From: Azospirillum brasilense
Lineage (GTDB): Bacteria; Pseudomonadota; Alphaproteobacteria; Azospirillales; Azospirillaceae
Assembly: GCF_001315015.1 (NCBI RefSeq)
Contig: NZ_CP012917.1
Coordinates: forward strand, 313,001 to 377,000
Direction: 5' to 3'
DNA: 64,000 bases
In this document: positions 49,429 through 58,789 of the stretch, piece after piece
Numbering within the stretch: position 1 is the stretch's first letter
How the letters are laid out: each line of letters opens with the position of its first letter
Translations under genes and position numbers: made by a program
The notes under the pieces: generated by a model
Seen by the model: only the letters and a program-made list of their open reading frames with translations
The model's database searches: none
What the model was told of the DNA's origin: nothing

Positions 49429-50208
49429 TCACACCGCCAGCCGTGCCTCGCCAACTCCGCGCCCGAACCCCGCATATCCCGGCGGTACCCGGCGCGCCGG
49501 CTGTGCCGGGGCAGGGTCTTCATGCTCGGGCGGGGCTTCGAACTTGTAGCCGCGTCCGTAGACGGTCTCGATGTAGCGGGCGCCGCCGGTGGCCTCGGCG
49601 ATCTTCTTGCGCAGCTTGCAGATGTAGACGTCGATGACCTTGTCGAGCGGGTCGGCGCCGGACAGTCCGTAGACCTCGTCGTAGATGTGCTCCTTGGAGA
49701 CGACGCGGCGGTGATGGGCGGCCAGAACGCCGAGGATGGCGTGCTCGCGCTGGCTCAGCCGCAGCCGCTCGCCGGCGACCTCCGGGTCGCGCCCGTCGAG
49801 GAAGACGGTGAGCTGCCCCACCCGCACCGCGTTGCTCAGCAAGCCGCGCGAGCGCCGGCGCGCCACCTCGATGCGCGCCCGCACCTCGGCGCTGACCACC
49901 GGCTTGACCAGCACGTCGTCGGCCCCGGCGTGGAGCAGTTCCACCGTCGTCGCCACGCAGCGCCGGTCGAGCAGGCAGAGGATCGCCGCCCCGACCTGAT
50001 GCGCCCGCAGCGCCGCCACGCAGCGCGCCGGGTCGTCGACGCTGCCCAGGACGATGGCGTCGTAGCCCAGTCCGTCCGCCCCCTGGTCGCGCAGAAGCTC
50101 CTCCAGCCCGGCCCAGTCCTGGCGGTCATAGCGGATCTTCCCCATGCCGAGCTGACGGCCGAGCGCGTCGGCGATCAGGGGGTTCGGTTCAACCAGGACA
50201 GCACGCAT
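49429..50208 (-). CDS. CtrA-like response regulator with degenerate receiver domain
   Basis: A 259-residue OmpR/CtrA-class protein. The C-terminal winged helix closely follows CtrA: LSQREHAILGVLAAHHRRVV, KVIDVYICKLRKKIA, YIETVYGRGY. The N-terminal receiver keeps its general fold and the lysine (VKPV), but the phospho-acceptor Asp is replaced by Gly (IVLGS for ILLDL) and the acidic pair reads EPN for EDD, so phosphorylation is unlikely. About 25 extra C-terminal residues follow the DNA-binding domain. The ATG at 50208 matches the CtrA start. A CtrA box lies 150 bp upstream. Confidence 0.9.
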   Translation of the reverse strand: MRAVLVEPNPLIADALGRQLGMGKIRYDRQDWAGLEELLRDQGADGLGYDAIVLGSVDDPARCVAALRAHQVGAAILCLLDRRCVATTVELLHAGADDVLVKPVVSAEVRARIEVARRRSRGLLSNAVRVGQLTVFLDGRDPEVAGERLRLSQREHAILGVLAAHHRRVVSKEHIYDEVYGLSGADPLDKVIDVYICKLRKKIAEATGGARYIETVYGRGYKFEAPPEHEDPAPAQPARRVPPGYAGFGRGVGEARLAV

Positions 50209-50360
50209 GGGGTTCTCCGCAACATCGGATCGGCGAGGGCGATTGATTTGCTTTTTAGGAAAAGTCTTTTTCGCGCCTGCAAACATCATTCAAAAAACCA
50301 ATCGAAATCCGTACTGTCAATCGTTGGTGTTAATACCTTGGCGAGAGGCGGGAGTCGGCG

Positions 50361-50385
50361 TTAAAGCGGTTTTAAAACCCGTTAA
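50361..50385. promoter_or_regulatory. CtrA-type box with extra half-site upstream of the CtrA-like gene
   Basis: TTAAAGCGGTTTTAA (50361-50375) is a full TTAA-N7-TTAA box differing by one base from the box at flgE; a third TTAA follows after 6 bases. The 350-bp region (50209-50560) is AT-rich and otherwise empty, and it also serves the forward gene at 50561. Confidence 0.72.
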
Positions 50386-50560
50386 CAAACTTGATTTTGG
50401 GAAATTTGCCGACGAAATCCCTAAAAATACAAAACGAATTCTCGGCAGTGCGTTTGCCGGACCGTCTCCCGGCCCTTAGCCTATGGAAAAAGGTTCCTGT
50501 GCGCGGCGCGCCGGACGCGCTACTGTGGCGCTGCAGGCCCGACTGTCAGGATAAGCCGCG

Positions 50561-51379
50561 ATGACCGAGATGATGCCGCTCTCCAACGCCGAGGACACGC
50601 CGCCTCCGCCCGCGGCACCGGCCAAGCGGGCCACGCGTCAACGCGCGGCAAAGGCGCCGTCGGAGGAAACCACGCAACTCCTGCGCGTCTATGGCGATCA
50701 GGTGGCCACTCTGGGCGAACAGATCGCCAAGGCGGAGGCCGCGGCAGACAGCGAACGGGCGGAGCGGCTGCGGGTGATCGCCGAGCACGCCTCCGAGCGT
50801 GAACGCTGGCGCGAGGCCATCGGGCAGGTGGAGCGGGCGCGCTCCGGGGATGTCGGGACCCTCCAGGGCGACCGCGAGGCGGAACGCGACCGCATCAACC
50901 AACTCGTCGAGACGCTGATTGCCGAGACCTCGGCGCGCGAGCATGGCATGGCCCGCGCGCTTCAGGACGCGGAGGACCGGCTGTCCGCGGTGAACGCGGA
51001 GATCGCCGCCCTCCGTCTGTCCCACGCGGTGGCGCTGGACCGGCTCCAGGCCGACCGCGAGGCCGAGCGCAAGCGCATCGGCGACCTCGTGGAGCGGCTG
51101 ATCGCCGACACGGAGGCGCGGGAGCGCGGCTTCCGCCAGCGCATCGAGGCGGCGGAACGCCGCAGCGAGGAGGCGCAGGCGGCCTTGGAGCAGGAGCGCC
51201 GGACCGGCGCGGAGCTGGAAAAGCGGCTGGAGCGGCTGACCGGCACGCTGGACGGCCTGCGCCGCGACCGCGAGGCCGAGGTCGCCGCCTACGAGGCGAT
51301 GCGCGACCAGTGCCGCATTCTGGTGACCGAGCTGGCGCGGCGGCAGACCCCCTGGTGGTGGCGCCTGTTCCGGAGATGA
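50561..51379 (+). CDS. coiled-coil protein of unknown function with internal repeat
   Basis: A 272-residue, highly charged protein. After a 35-residue Pro/Ala-rich start it is predicted as a continuous coiled coil up to about residue 255. A block of roughly 40 residues is repeated (LQGDREAERDRINQLVETLI and LQADREAERKRIGDLVERLI). The C-terminus is WWWRLFRR, a short tryptophan/arginine tail that could touch the membrane. No signal peptide. It is divergent from the CtrA-like gene, sharing the region with the CtrA box. Function unknown. Confidence 0.8.
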   Translation: MTEMMPLSNAEDTPPPPAAPAKRATRQRAAKAPSEETTQLLRVYGDQVATLGEQIAKAEAAADSERAERLRVIAEHASERERWREAIGQVERARSGDVGTLQGDREAERDRINQLVETLIAETSAREHGMARALQDAEDRLSAVNAEIAALRLSHAVALDRLQADREAERKRIGDLVERLIADTEARERGFRQRIEAAERRSEEAQAALEQERRTGAELEKRLERLTGTLDGLRRDREAEVAAYEAMRDQCRILVTELARRQTPWWWRLFRR

Positions 51380-51396
51380 GCGTCCGGCGCTGAGCG

Positions 51397-51645
51397 TCAT
51401 TCGTCCTTTTTGTCGTCGCCGCCGCGGAAGGGCGCGGTCGCCACGTGGGCCGTCGCCGACACCACGTCGCCCGCGACGCTGACCGCGGACCCGGCGACGC
51501 TGGCCGCCGTATCCACCGTGGCGACCACCACACCGCAACCGGTCAGAAGCAAGGTCGTCGGGAAGAGCAGGACGGCGGCGGACAAGCCGGAGCGGGGCAG
51601 CCTGGAGCGGAAGAGGCCGGAGCGGGACAAGGAGGGGCGGGGCAT
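51397..51645 (-). CDS. small predicted lipoprotein (82 aa)
   Basis: A Sec/lipoprotein signal (SAAVLLFPTTLLLTGC, lipobox LTGC) follows a basic start with a short repeat (RSGLFRSRLPRSGLS). The mature part is only about 45 residues, rich in Val, Ala and Thr, ending GGDDKKDE. Such small alphaproteobacterial lipoproteins are common and mostly uncharacterised. It converges on the coiled-coil gene. Confidence 0.75.
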   Translation of the reverse strand: MPRPSLSRSGLFRSRLPRSGLSAAVLLFPTTLLLTGCGVVVATVDTAASVAGSAVSVAGDVVSATAHVATAPFRGGDDKKDE

Positions 51646-51768
51646 GGTCTTCGGCCTTCGAAAGGGTGATGCCGCTCCACTATGCCCCGGACGCGCGATG
51701 GCGCGCCTGTGACCAAACGGCGGCGCTCATGCTGGCACGCCGCCGTATCGCCGCCAAGTGGTCCGTGC

Positions 51769-52452
51769 TTAAGGCAGCTTCTTGAAGACCATGCGCCGCA
51801 TCGGCTGGTCGAAGGCGGTCATCCCCTCCGCGTCGATCCGCCCGCTGGCGGCGAAGCGGCGGCGGACCTCGGCTTCGACCGGAGGCAGGCGCTCGCGCCG
51901 CGCCGGGTCCACGGCGGTGACGTGGGTCAGGTAATGATCGGCGTCGCGGTAGCGCACCACTGTGCCGTAGACCGTCTCGTCCACCGCCTGCAGCGGCAGC
52001 GGCGGGTGCTTCAGCGTGTCGTAGGCCGCGGCGCGCACCTCCGTCTCGTCCTCGATGGGCAGGATGACTTCGAAATAGGCGCCGTCGGCGATGGGCTCGA
52101 CCACCACCAGCGTGCCGCCGGGCTTCAGGACCCGCGCCGCCTCGGCCATCGCGTCGGCCATGACCGCCACCGGCAGGTGGTGGAAGCTGTTGGAGTAGAC
52201 GACGGCGTCCACCGACGCGTCTTCCAGCGGCAGGGCTTCCCCCTTGCCGACGCGGTAGTCGGCGCCGGCCACCGGCTCCGCCTTGCGGGCGCGGGCGAGC
52301 TGGCCCTCGCTGATCTCGATGCCGATGGCCCGGGCGCCGAGGCCCGCGAAGTGGCGGGTCAGCGACCCGTCGCCGCAGCCGACATCCACCACGGTCCGGT
52401 CCCGCGGGTCCAGAACCTCGGCCAGGGCGTCCTTCAGGGTCATCGTCGTCAT
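51769..52452 (-). CDS. class I SAM-dependent methyltransferase
   Basis: A 227-residue methyltransferase with motif I VVDVGCGDGSL, the acidic end of strand 2 (IGIEIS), and VVYSNSFHHLP in the motif IV position typical of type 11/25 methyltransferases. The substrate is unknown. It lies 45 bp after the gene at 52498 on the same strand, and the two may be co-transcribed. Confidence 0.88.
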   Translation of the reverse strand: MTTMTLKDALAEVLDPRDRTVVDVGCGDGSLTRHFAGLGARAIGIEISEGQLARARKAEPVAGADYRVGKGEALPLEDASVDAVVYSNSFHHLPVAVMADAMAEAARVLKPGGTLVVVEPIADGAYFEVILPIEDETEVRAAAYDTLKHPPLPLQAVDETVYGTVVRYRDADHYLTHVTAVDPARRERLPPVEAEVRRRFAASGRIDAEGMTAFDQPMRRMVFKKLP

Positions 52453-52497
52453 GGTGCGTTTCCGTTTTTCTTGATGGTTGGCAAGTGTTAAGGCGGG

Positions 52498-53538
52498 TCA
52501 GGGCGCGGCGTTCAGCGTCCGCCGGAAATAGTCGAGGACCTCGTCGTTCAGCCGCGCGTGGAAGGCGGCGCGGTCGAATCCCGGCGGGTCCTGCACCGTC
52601 GCGCCGAAGCGGGCGGCGGCGCTGGCCGGGACCGGCGTCAGGAAGGCGTAGTGGCCGGCGCCGGGGACGAGGTCGTACTCCGGCGGCCGGGGCAGCAGGC
52701 CGCGCACCCGCGCCACCTGGAGGGCGCCCCTCTCGTCGCCCTTCTCCGCCTCGTAGAGCCGGATCGGAACGGTGACGCGGGACAGCGCGCCGTCCCCGAA
52801 CAGCGCGCCGACCGGGTCCATCAGCAGCAGCGAGCGGATGCGGGAATCGGTGGCGGCCTCCAAACGCTTCGGCGTGGCCGCGACGGTGGTCTTGGCGCCC
52901 GCCGGGCAGAGGCTGCGGTTGTCTGGATGGGCAGCGCAGACCTGGGCCAGCCGCCCCGGATCGGCAACCCCGCCCGCCGCCGCCAGCGCGGCATGGCCAC
53001 CCGCCGCGTAGCCGAGCACGCCGATGCGCTGCCGGTCCACCCGAAAGCCCATGGGCGAGGAGTCCAGCACGGCGTCCAGCGCCGCGCGGAGCTGCAACGG
53101 CAATTCCGGCCACAGCGGCACGGTTCCAATCCGGTCGCCCTTGCCGGCCCTGGAATCCGCGTCCGGTTCCATGCCGCCGAGATGGGTCACGATGGCGGTC
53201 ATCATCCCGCGGCGCGCCAGGAACAGGGCGACGCTGACCATCGCCAGCCCGTTGCGCGACGGCCCCTGGGTCATCATCACCAGCGGCATGGAATTCAGCG
53301 CCGGCCCGCCCTCCGGGGCGACGTTCAGGTGATAGGGGCCGCGCCGGATCGGCTGGACGGGATCGCGCGTGGGATAGAGCAGCAGGATCGGCACGGACTT
53401 GCCGGTGCCCGGATCGGCGTAGGCGATCTGCGACACCGCCGCCCGGAACTGGGCCGGCGTTTCCGCCCGCGCGGGCAGGACCGGGAGCAGCCCGGTCATC
53501 ACAAGAGCCAGAACCCACCGCCGTGTTCGCGGACTCAT
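52498..53538 (-). CDS. exported alpha/beta-hydrolase-like protein lacking the nucleophile serine
   Basis: A 346-residue protein with a signal peptide (WVLALVMTGLLPVLPARA). The layout follows exported dienelactone-hydrolase/PAF-acetylhydrolase-like proteins, with the helix-turn strand IGVLGYAAGG. In active members this reads G-x-S-x-G-G; here Ser is Ala (codon GCG, one base from TCG). The usual HG oxyanion motif reads TQG. A late histidine (PGAGHYAFL) is kept. It is probably a non-catalytic relative, or uses another mechanism. Confidence 0.8.
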   Translation of the reverse strand: MSPRTRRWVLALVMTGLLPVLPARAETPAQFRAAVSQIAYADPGTGKSVPILLLYPTRDPVQPIRRGPYHLNVAPEGGPALNSMPLVMMTQGPSRNGLAMVSVALFLARRGMMTAIVTHLGGMEPDADSRAGKGDRIGTVPLWPELPLQLRAALDAVLDSSPMGFRVDRQRIGVLGYAAGGHAALAAAGGVADPGRLAQVCAAHPDNRSLCPAGAKTTVAATPKRLEAATDSRIRSLLLMDPVGALFGDGALSRVTVPIRLYEAEKGDERGALQVARVRGLLPRPPEYDLVPGAGHYAFLTPVPASAAARFGATVQDPPGFDRAAFHARLNDEVLDYFRRTLNAAP

Positions 53539-53736
53539 CGCAACCCCTCCGGCATCACGTCTCGAAGCCTTCCCCGCTTTGGGGGAGTGTGGCCGTCTTG
53601 CTAGTCGAACGGCAAGAGCGTCGTGCTTTCCCTGAACAATGGGGGCGGCAAATCATGGCGCCTTGCCAAGAAACGGGCCGCCCTGTACCACGGCGATAAG
53701 CCCAGCGAACCGCCAAGGCACAGGTCGGCCCGTCCC

Positions 53737-54402
53737 ATGTTCGACAGCTTCCTTCTCGCCTTCACGGCGCTGTTCTCGATCGTCAACCCCATCGCCATGG
53801 CGCTGATCTTCAGCCAGGTGACGGCGGAGCGCAGCCCGAAGGAGCGGGCGCAGCTCGCCACGCTGGTCGCCGTCTATTCGGCCATCGTCATGCTGACCGC
53901 CCTGTGGGCGGGGTCCTATGTGCTGAACTTCTTCGGCATCTCGCTGGCGGCGCTGCGGATCGCCGGCGGCTTCGTGGTGGCGGAGCGCGCCTGGGCGCTG
54001 CTGAGCGCGCCGGAAGCCCACGAGGCCCGCAAGCAGGAGCAGGCCGCGCCGGCGGAGGAGGCCGGGGACTCCGATGTCGGGGAATCGGCCTTCTTCCCGC
54101 TGACCATCCCCTTCACCACCGGCCCCGGCACCATTTCCGTCGCCATCGCGCTCGGCGCCACCCGCCCCAGGGGGACCGAAGGGCTCACAGAGTTCTTCAT
54201 CGGCGTGTCGGCGGCGGCGCTGGCCATCGCGCTGCTGATCTGGCTGTCCTACCGCTCCGCCGACCGGTTGGTGGCGCTGCTCGGCCACACCCGCGCCCGC
54301 GTGCTGACGCGGCTGTTCGCCTTCCTGCTGTTCTGCGTCGGCGTCCAGATCCTGCTGACCGGCCTTCTGGACGCCTTCCCCGTGCTGGCCTCGGGGCGTT
54401 GA
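53737..54402 (+). CDS. MarC-family integral membrane protein
   Basis: A 221-residue protein with six hydrophobic helices and the family start (FTALFSIVNPIAMALIF). The loop FPLTIPFTTGPGTISVAIAL is the usual second repeat. Role unknown in the family, despite the old link to antibiotic resistance. A charged loop between helices 3 and 4 is longer than usual. It ends 7 bp from the convergent dehydrogenase gene. Confidence 0.9.
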   Translation: MFDSFLLAFTALFSIVNPIAMALIFSQVTAERSPKERAQLATLVAVYSAIVMLTALWAGSYVLNFFGISLAALRIAGGFVVAERAWALLSAPEAHEARKQEQAAPAEEAGDSDVGESAFFPLTIPFTTGPGTISVAIALGATRPRGTEGLTEFFIGVSAAALAIALLIWLSYRSADRLVALLGHTRARVLTRLFAFLLFCVGVQILLTGLLDAFPVLASGR

Positions 54403-54409
54403 GCCTGAC

Positions 54410-55468
<1,059 letters not shown>

Positions 55469-55806
55469 GGTTTCCTCCTGATCTTTTTCTTTTTGAAAAG
55501 CGGAAGTCACCGTCGGCACAAAATTCCGGCGTCGCGCGCGGAAGGGTTCCGCGCGCCGTGCGATGGTACGGCGTGTCCGCTTTTCCTTGCCCTGTGCTTC
55601 ACCCCCTCTTGATCGGGCGGGGGGCAACGGGGCCTTCTCTTGAAGGAAACTAGATGCGCGTGAAATTGCTGGCAAGGCGGACGGTTGGCCGTCCTGCAAA
55701 AAGCAAGGAGATGAGCGCCGGCGCGGTCCGGAATCGGGAAAGTGTCGCGGACGGGGCCGCGAACGATAATTTCCGGTCTGCTCTCAGGACGGGGAGGGAG
55801 GCCGGG
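55469..55806. other. intergenic region without a clear gene
   Basis: About 340 bp before the dehydrogenase gene. A possible short frame from ATG 55654 has GAAGGA upstream and contains AANDNF, often seen at the ends of small alphaproteobacterial proteins, but it has no stop before the next gene, so I do not call it. Confidence 0.4.
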
Positions 55807-55844
55807 GACCGGCCGGGCGGTGGGAGGAGGCCGCCCGGCCGGTC
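55807..55844 (-). terminator. 14-bp perfect hairpin after the DUF2076 gene
   Basis: GACCGGCCGGGCGG and its complement enclose a 10-base loop, 10 bp after the stop. There is no U-tract. Confidence 0.65.
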
Positions 55845-55854
55845 TCCGCGGGGA

Positions 55855-56466
55855 TCAGAATTCCTCGTCCCCGCCGAAGCCGCCCCACGAATCCTCTTCG
55901 CTGGGGATCTCCTCGGCCACCTGATCGACGGCGCCCTGGGCCTCCTGGGCGATGGCCTCGCCGCCGCCGGAGAAGGCGCTGGACAGCGCGCTGCCGATCA
56001 GCATGCCGCCGGCCACGCCCATGGCCGTCTGCATGGCGCCGGCCATGAAGCCGCCGCCGGCGCGCTGCGGCTGCTGGGCGTAGGCGGCGACGCGCGGGTC
56101 GCCGTAGGCCGGGGCGGCGCCGGGCGCCTGACCCCAGGGCGAGCCGCCGGGGCGCTGCTGCGGGGCCGGGGCGGGCTTGGCGGCGCCGCCACCGAACAAG
56201 CCGCCGAAGATGCCGCCGCCGCCGGCCGCCGCGGCCGGGCGTTCCTGAAGCTGGCGCTCCAGCTCCTGGTTCTGGTTCTGCGAGGCGGCCAGCGCCTGCT
56301 CCAGCATGACGATGGCCTGCGCCATCAGGTAGGGCGCGCCCGGCTGGCGGGCGATGGTGTCGCGGATGTGGGCTTCGGCCTGCGGGTCGCGCGGGCCGGA
56401 CTGGGCCTCGGCCTGACGCAGCTTGGCGAAGAGGTCGTCAATGATCTGGCGTTCGGTCTGGTCCAT
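55855..56466 (-). CDS. DUF2076-family protein
   Basis: A 203-residue protein. The N-terminal helical region (MDQTERQIIDDLFAKLRQAE; APYLMAQAIVMLEQAL) is the DUF2076 pattern. A long Gly/Ala/Pro/Gln-rich linker follows, then a small hydrophobic glycine-rich segment (GAMQTAMGVAGGMLIGSALS) and an acidic tail ending WGGFGGDEEF. The family is periplasm- or membrane-associated by prediction, with unknown function. The layout resembles other members in proteobacteria. Confidence 0.85.
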   Translation of the reverse strand: MDQTERQIIDDLFAKLRQAEAQSGPRDPQAEAHIRDTIARQPGAPYLMAQAIVMLEQALAASQNQNQELERQLQERPAAAAGGGGIFGGLFGGGAAKPAPAPQQRPGGSPWGQAPGAAPAYGDPRVAAYAQQPQRAGGGFMAGAMQTAMGVAGGMLIGSALSSAFSGGGEAIAQEAQGAVDQVAEEIPSEEDSWGGFGGDEEF

Positions 56467-56791
56467 GGCGGTGCTCGTGCTCTCGGTGGTTTGAGGGATG
56501 GTCCGGGCGTGCCCCGGCGCGTCGTCCGTCAGAGGGGCGACAGCGTCCGGGGGAGGCCGGAAAGATGTGGAGGGTGTGGGAGAGGTCTGGGGATCGCGGG
56601 TCCATGGGAGCATTCAGTCCCTCCAAGTGCGGTCACGCCCGTCGGCGCAAGAGCAGGTGAAGAGATCCGACATCGCGACCACGTCTAAGTCGCCAGAGGG
56701 GCCCGGATCACAGGTCCCGGAGACGTGGGGAGGGCCGGGAAACCTGTCAAGAGAGGGGGGTGCCAGAAAAATAACGGAAAACAGCGCTGCG
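56467..56791. other. intergenic region, no gene seen
   Basis: About 325 bp upstream of the DUF2076 gene. There is a TTGACA on the reverse strand near 56745 but no matching -10, and no repeat of note. Confidence 0.45.
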
Positions 56792-57907
56792 TTACTCGGG
56801 CCGGGTGCGCGCCTCGAAGCGGCGGCGGTCGCTCTTGTCGCTGAGCACGAAGGCGAAGGGGCGCAGCGCGTCGATGTGGCTGAGCGCGATGGCGATCAGG
56901 ACGGTCATCGGCACCGCCAGCACGGTCCCCGCTGCCCCCCACAGCCAGCTCCACAGCAGCAGCGAACTGACGATCACCAGGGGCGAGATGGCGAGCTGCT
57001 TGCCCTCCAGCCGCGGGCCGATGAAGTTGCCCATCACCTGCTCGATCACCAGCAAGCCGCCCGCGACCATCAGGGCGGTGGTCGATCCGCCCTGGGCCAG
57101 CGCCATCAGCACCGGCAGCGCCCCCGCCGTCACCGACCCGATCACCGGGATGTAGTTCAGCAGGAAGGCCAGGAAGCCCCACAGGAACAGGAAGTCGATC
57201 CCGAACAGCGACAGCCAGCCGATGTAGAGCGCCCCGGTGATCAGCCCCAGCGTCGTGCTGACCAGCAGGAAACGGCGGAACTGCTGGGCGATGGCGATGA
57301 CCGCGGTGACGGTGGTGGCGCAACGCTCCGGCCCCAGCGTCTTGACGATCTTCTCCCGCCAGACCGGCGCCTCGACCAGCATCAGCAGGGCGAGGAACAA
57401 GACGATGACCAGCGTCGAGACGGCCTCCCGCGCCGCCGTCAGCACCGACGCGACGAGGCCGGACAGCGCCTCCGCCCCGCCGCCTCCGGAGTCGCTGCTG
57501 CCGGAATCGCCGAGAAACCGTTCGCGCAGCCCGTCGATCCAGCCGCTCGCCTGCCCCCACAGACGTTGCAACTCCTCGGCGTGGCGCGGCACCTCGCCGG
57601 CCACACGCTGGCCGATGAACCACAGGCTCCCGGCGAAGACGGCCAGCACCAGAAGCACCGTCAGCATGGCGGCGAGCGGGCCGAGCAGGGCCAGCCGCGG
57701 CGGCACCCGGTCGCGCACCCAGCGCCCGACCGGCGCCACGGCGACCGCGACGAAGAAGGCCCCGGCCAGCGGGATGAGCACCGGCGACGCGGCGCCGAGG
57801 CCCCACAGGACGGCCAGGGCGGCCAGCAGGCCGAGCAGCCAGAGGCCAAGCGTCATCCGGTCGATGGACCAGCGCCGATTCCCGTCCGCGTCCTCACGCT
57901 GTGCCAA
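56792..57907 (-). CDS. AI-2E family transporter (PerM-like)
   Basis: A 371-residue membrane protein with seven to eight helices in the AI-2E/PerM pattern: paired helices at the start (LWLLGLLAALAVLWGLG; VLIPLAGAFFVAVAVAP), a soluble helical region, and the conserved LNYIPVIGSVTAGALPVLMA and EQVMGNFIGPRLEG motifs. Family members are implicated in quorum-signal export or Na+/H+ exchange; the role here is unknown. A TTG start has GGGGAG 9 bases upstream; an ATG at 57856 is the alternative. Confidence 0.88.
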   Translation of the reverse strand: MAQREDADGNRRWSIDRMTLGLWLLGLLAALAVLWGLGAASPVLIPLAGAFFVAVAVAPVGRWVRDRVPPRLALLGPLAAMLTVLLVLAVFAGSLWFIGQRVAGEVPRHAEELQRLWGQASGWIDGLRERFLGDSGSSDSGGGGAEALSGLVASVLTAAREAVSTLVIVLFLALLMLVEAPVWREKIVKTLGPERCATTVTAVIAIAQQFRRFLLVSTTLGLITGALYIGWLSLFGIDFLFLWGFLAFLLNYIPVIGSVTAGALPVLMALAQGGSTTALMVAGGLLVIEQVMGNFIGPRLEGKQLAISPLVIVSSLLLWSWLWGAAGTVLAVPMTVLIAIALSHIDALRPFAFVLSDKSDRRRFEARTRPE

Positions 57908-58111
57908 GGCCGTCCGCTCCCCGCCATTGCGCCACGCTGCCGGTTGGGCAGCATGAGCTTGACGCGAAACCGGCCGCGAAGTTCCGCAACGCCCCGGTCC
58001 CAGCCGGAGCGCAGAATTGCCATCCGGGGGACGTTGCGGCGCAGCGGAGCTGCCACCAACTCACTGGGGCCGGCTCCGCCGGAGCGGGATTCAGCCTTGG
58101 GGGCACACGCC

Positions 58112-58789
58112 ATGGACCGCATCAACACGGCTTTCCTGTTCGACCTCGACGGCACGCTGATCGACAGCGTCTACCAGCACGTGCTGGCTTGGCAGGAGGC
58201 GCTGGACCATGAGGGGATCGAGCTGTCGGTCTGGCGCATCCACCGCAAGATCGGCATGAGCGGCGGCCTGTTCGCCAACATGCTGCTTCGCGAGACCGGC
58301 CTCGCCATCAGCCCGGAGCTTCTGGAGCGGCTGCGCCGCCGCCACGCCGAGGCGTTCCGCGGGCTGGCCGGGCGCGTCCGCCCGCTGCCCGGCGCGCAGG
58401 AGCTGCTGTCCCACCTGACGGCGGCCGGCATCCCCTGGGCCATCGCCACCAGCGGGCGGATCGAGACGGCGCGCTCCGGGCTGGAGGCCCTGGGCGTTGA
58501 CCCCGACCGGGTGCCGGTGGTGACTCGCGATCAGGTGAAATACGCCAAGCCCGACCCAGACCTGTTTCTGGCCGCGGCGGAACGGCTCGGCGTCGCCATC
58601 GAAACGGCCATCGTGGTCGGCGACAGCGTGTGGGACATCCTGGCGGCGCGGCGCGCCCGCGCGCTCAGCATCGGGCTGCTGTCCGGCGGCTACGGGCAGG
58701 ACGAGCTGGAGCGGGCCGGCGCCTTCCGCGTCTACGAGGACCCCGCCAGCCTGCTGGAGCATCTGGACGAGGTGGGAGGCCGACGCTGA
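58112..58789 (+). CDS. HAD-superfamily phosphatase
   Basis: A 225-residue HAD hydrolase with motif I FLFDLDGTLIDS, motif II IATSGR, the motif III lysine in KYAKPDPD, and motif IV VVGDSVWDI. A helical cap of subclass I type lies between motifs I and II. It resembles phosphoglycolate phosphatase and beta-phosphoglucomutase-like enzymes; the substrate is unknown. It overlaps the next gene by 4 bp. Confidence 0.92.
   Translation: MDRINTAFLFDLDGTLIDSVYQHVLAWQEALDHEGIELSVWRIHRKIGMSGGLFANMLLRETGLAISPELLERLRRRHAEAFRGLAGRVRPLPGAQELLSHLTAAGIPWAIATSGRIETARSGLEALGVDPDRVPVVTRDQVKYAKPDPDLFLAAAERLGVAIETAIVVGDSVWDILAARRARALSIGLLSGGYGQDELERAGAFRVYEDPASLLEHLDEVGGRR

Noticed and set aside
55654..56688. Gene starting MRVKLLARRTVGRPAKSKE with a small-protein-like AANDNF motif
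   Set aside because: There is no stop codon before the frame runs antisense through the DUF2076 gene.
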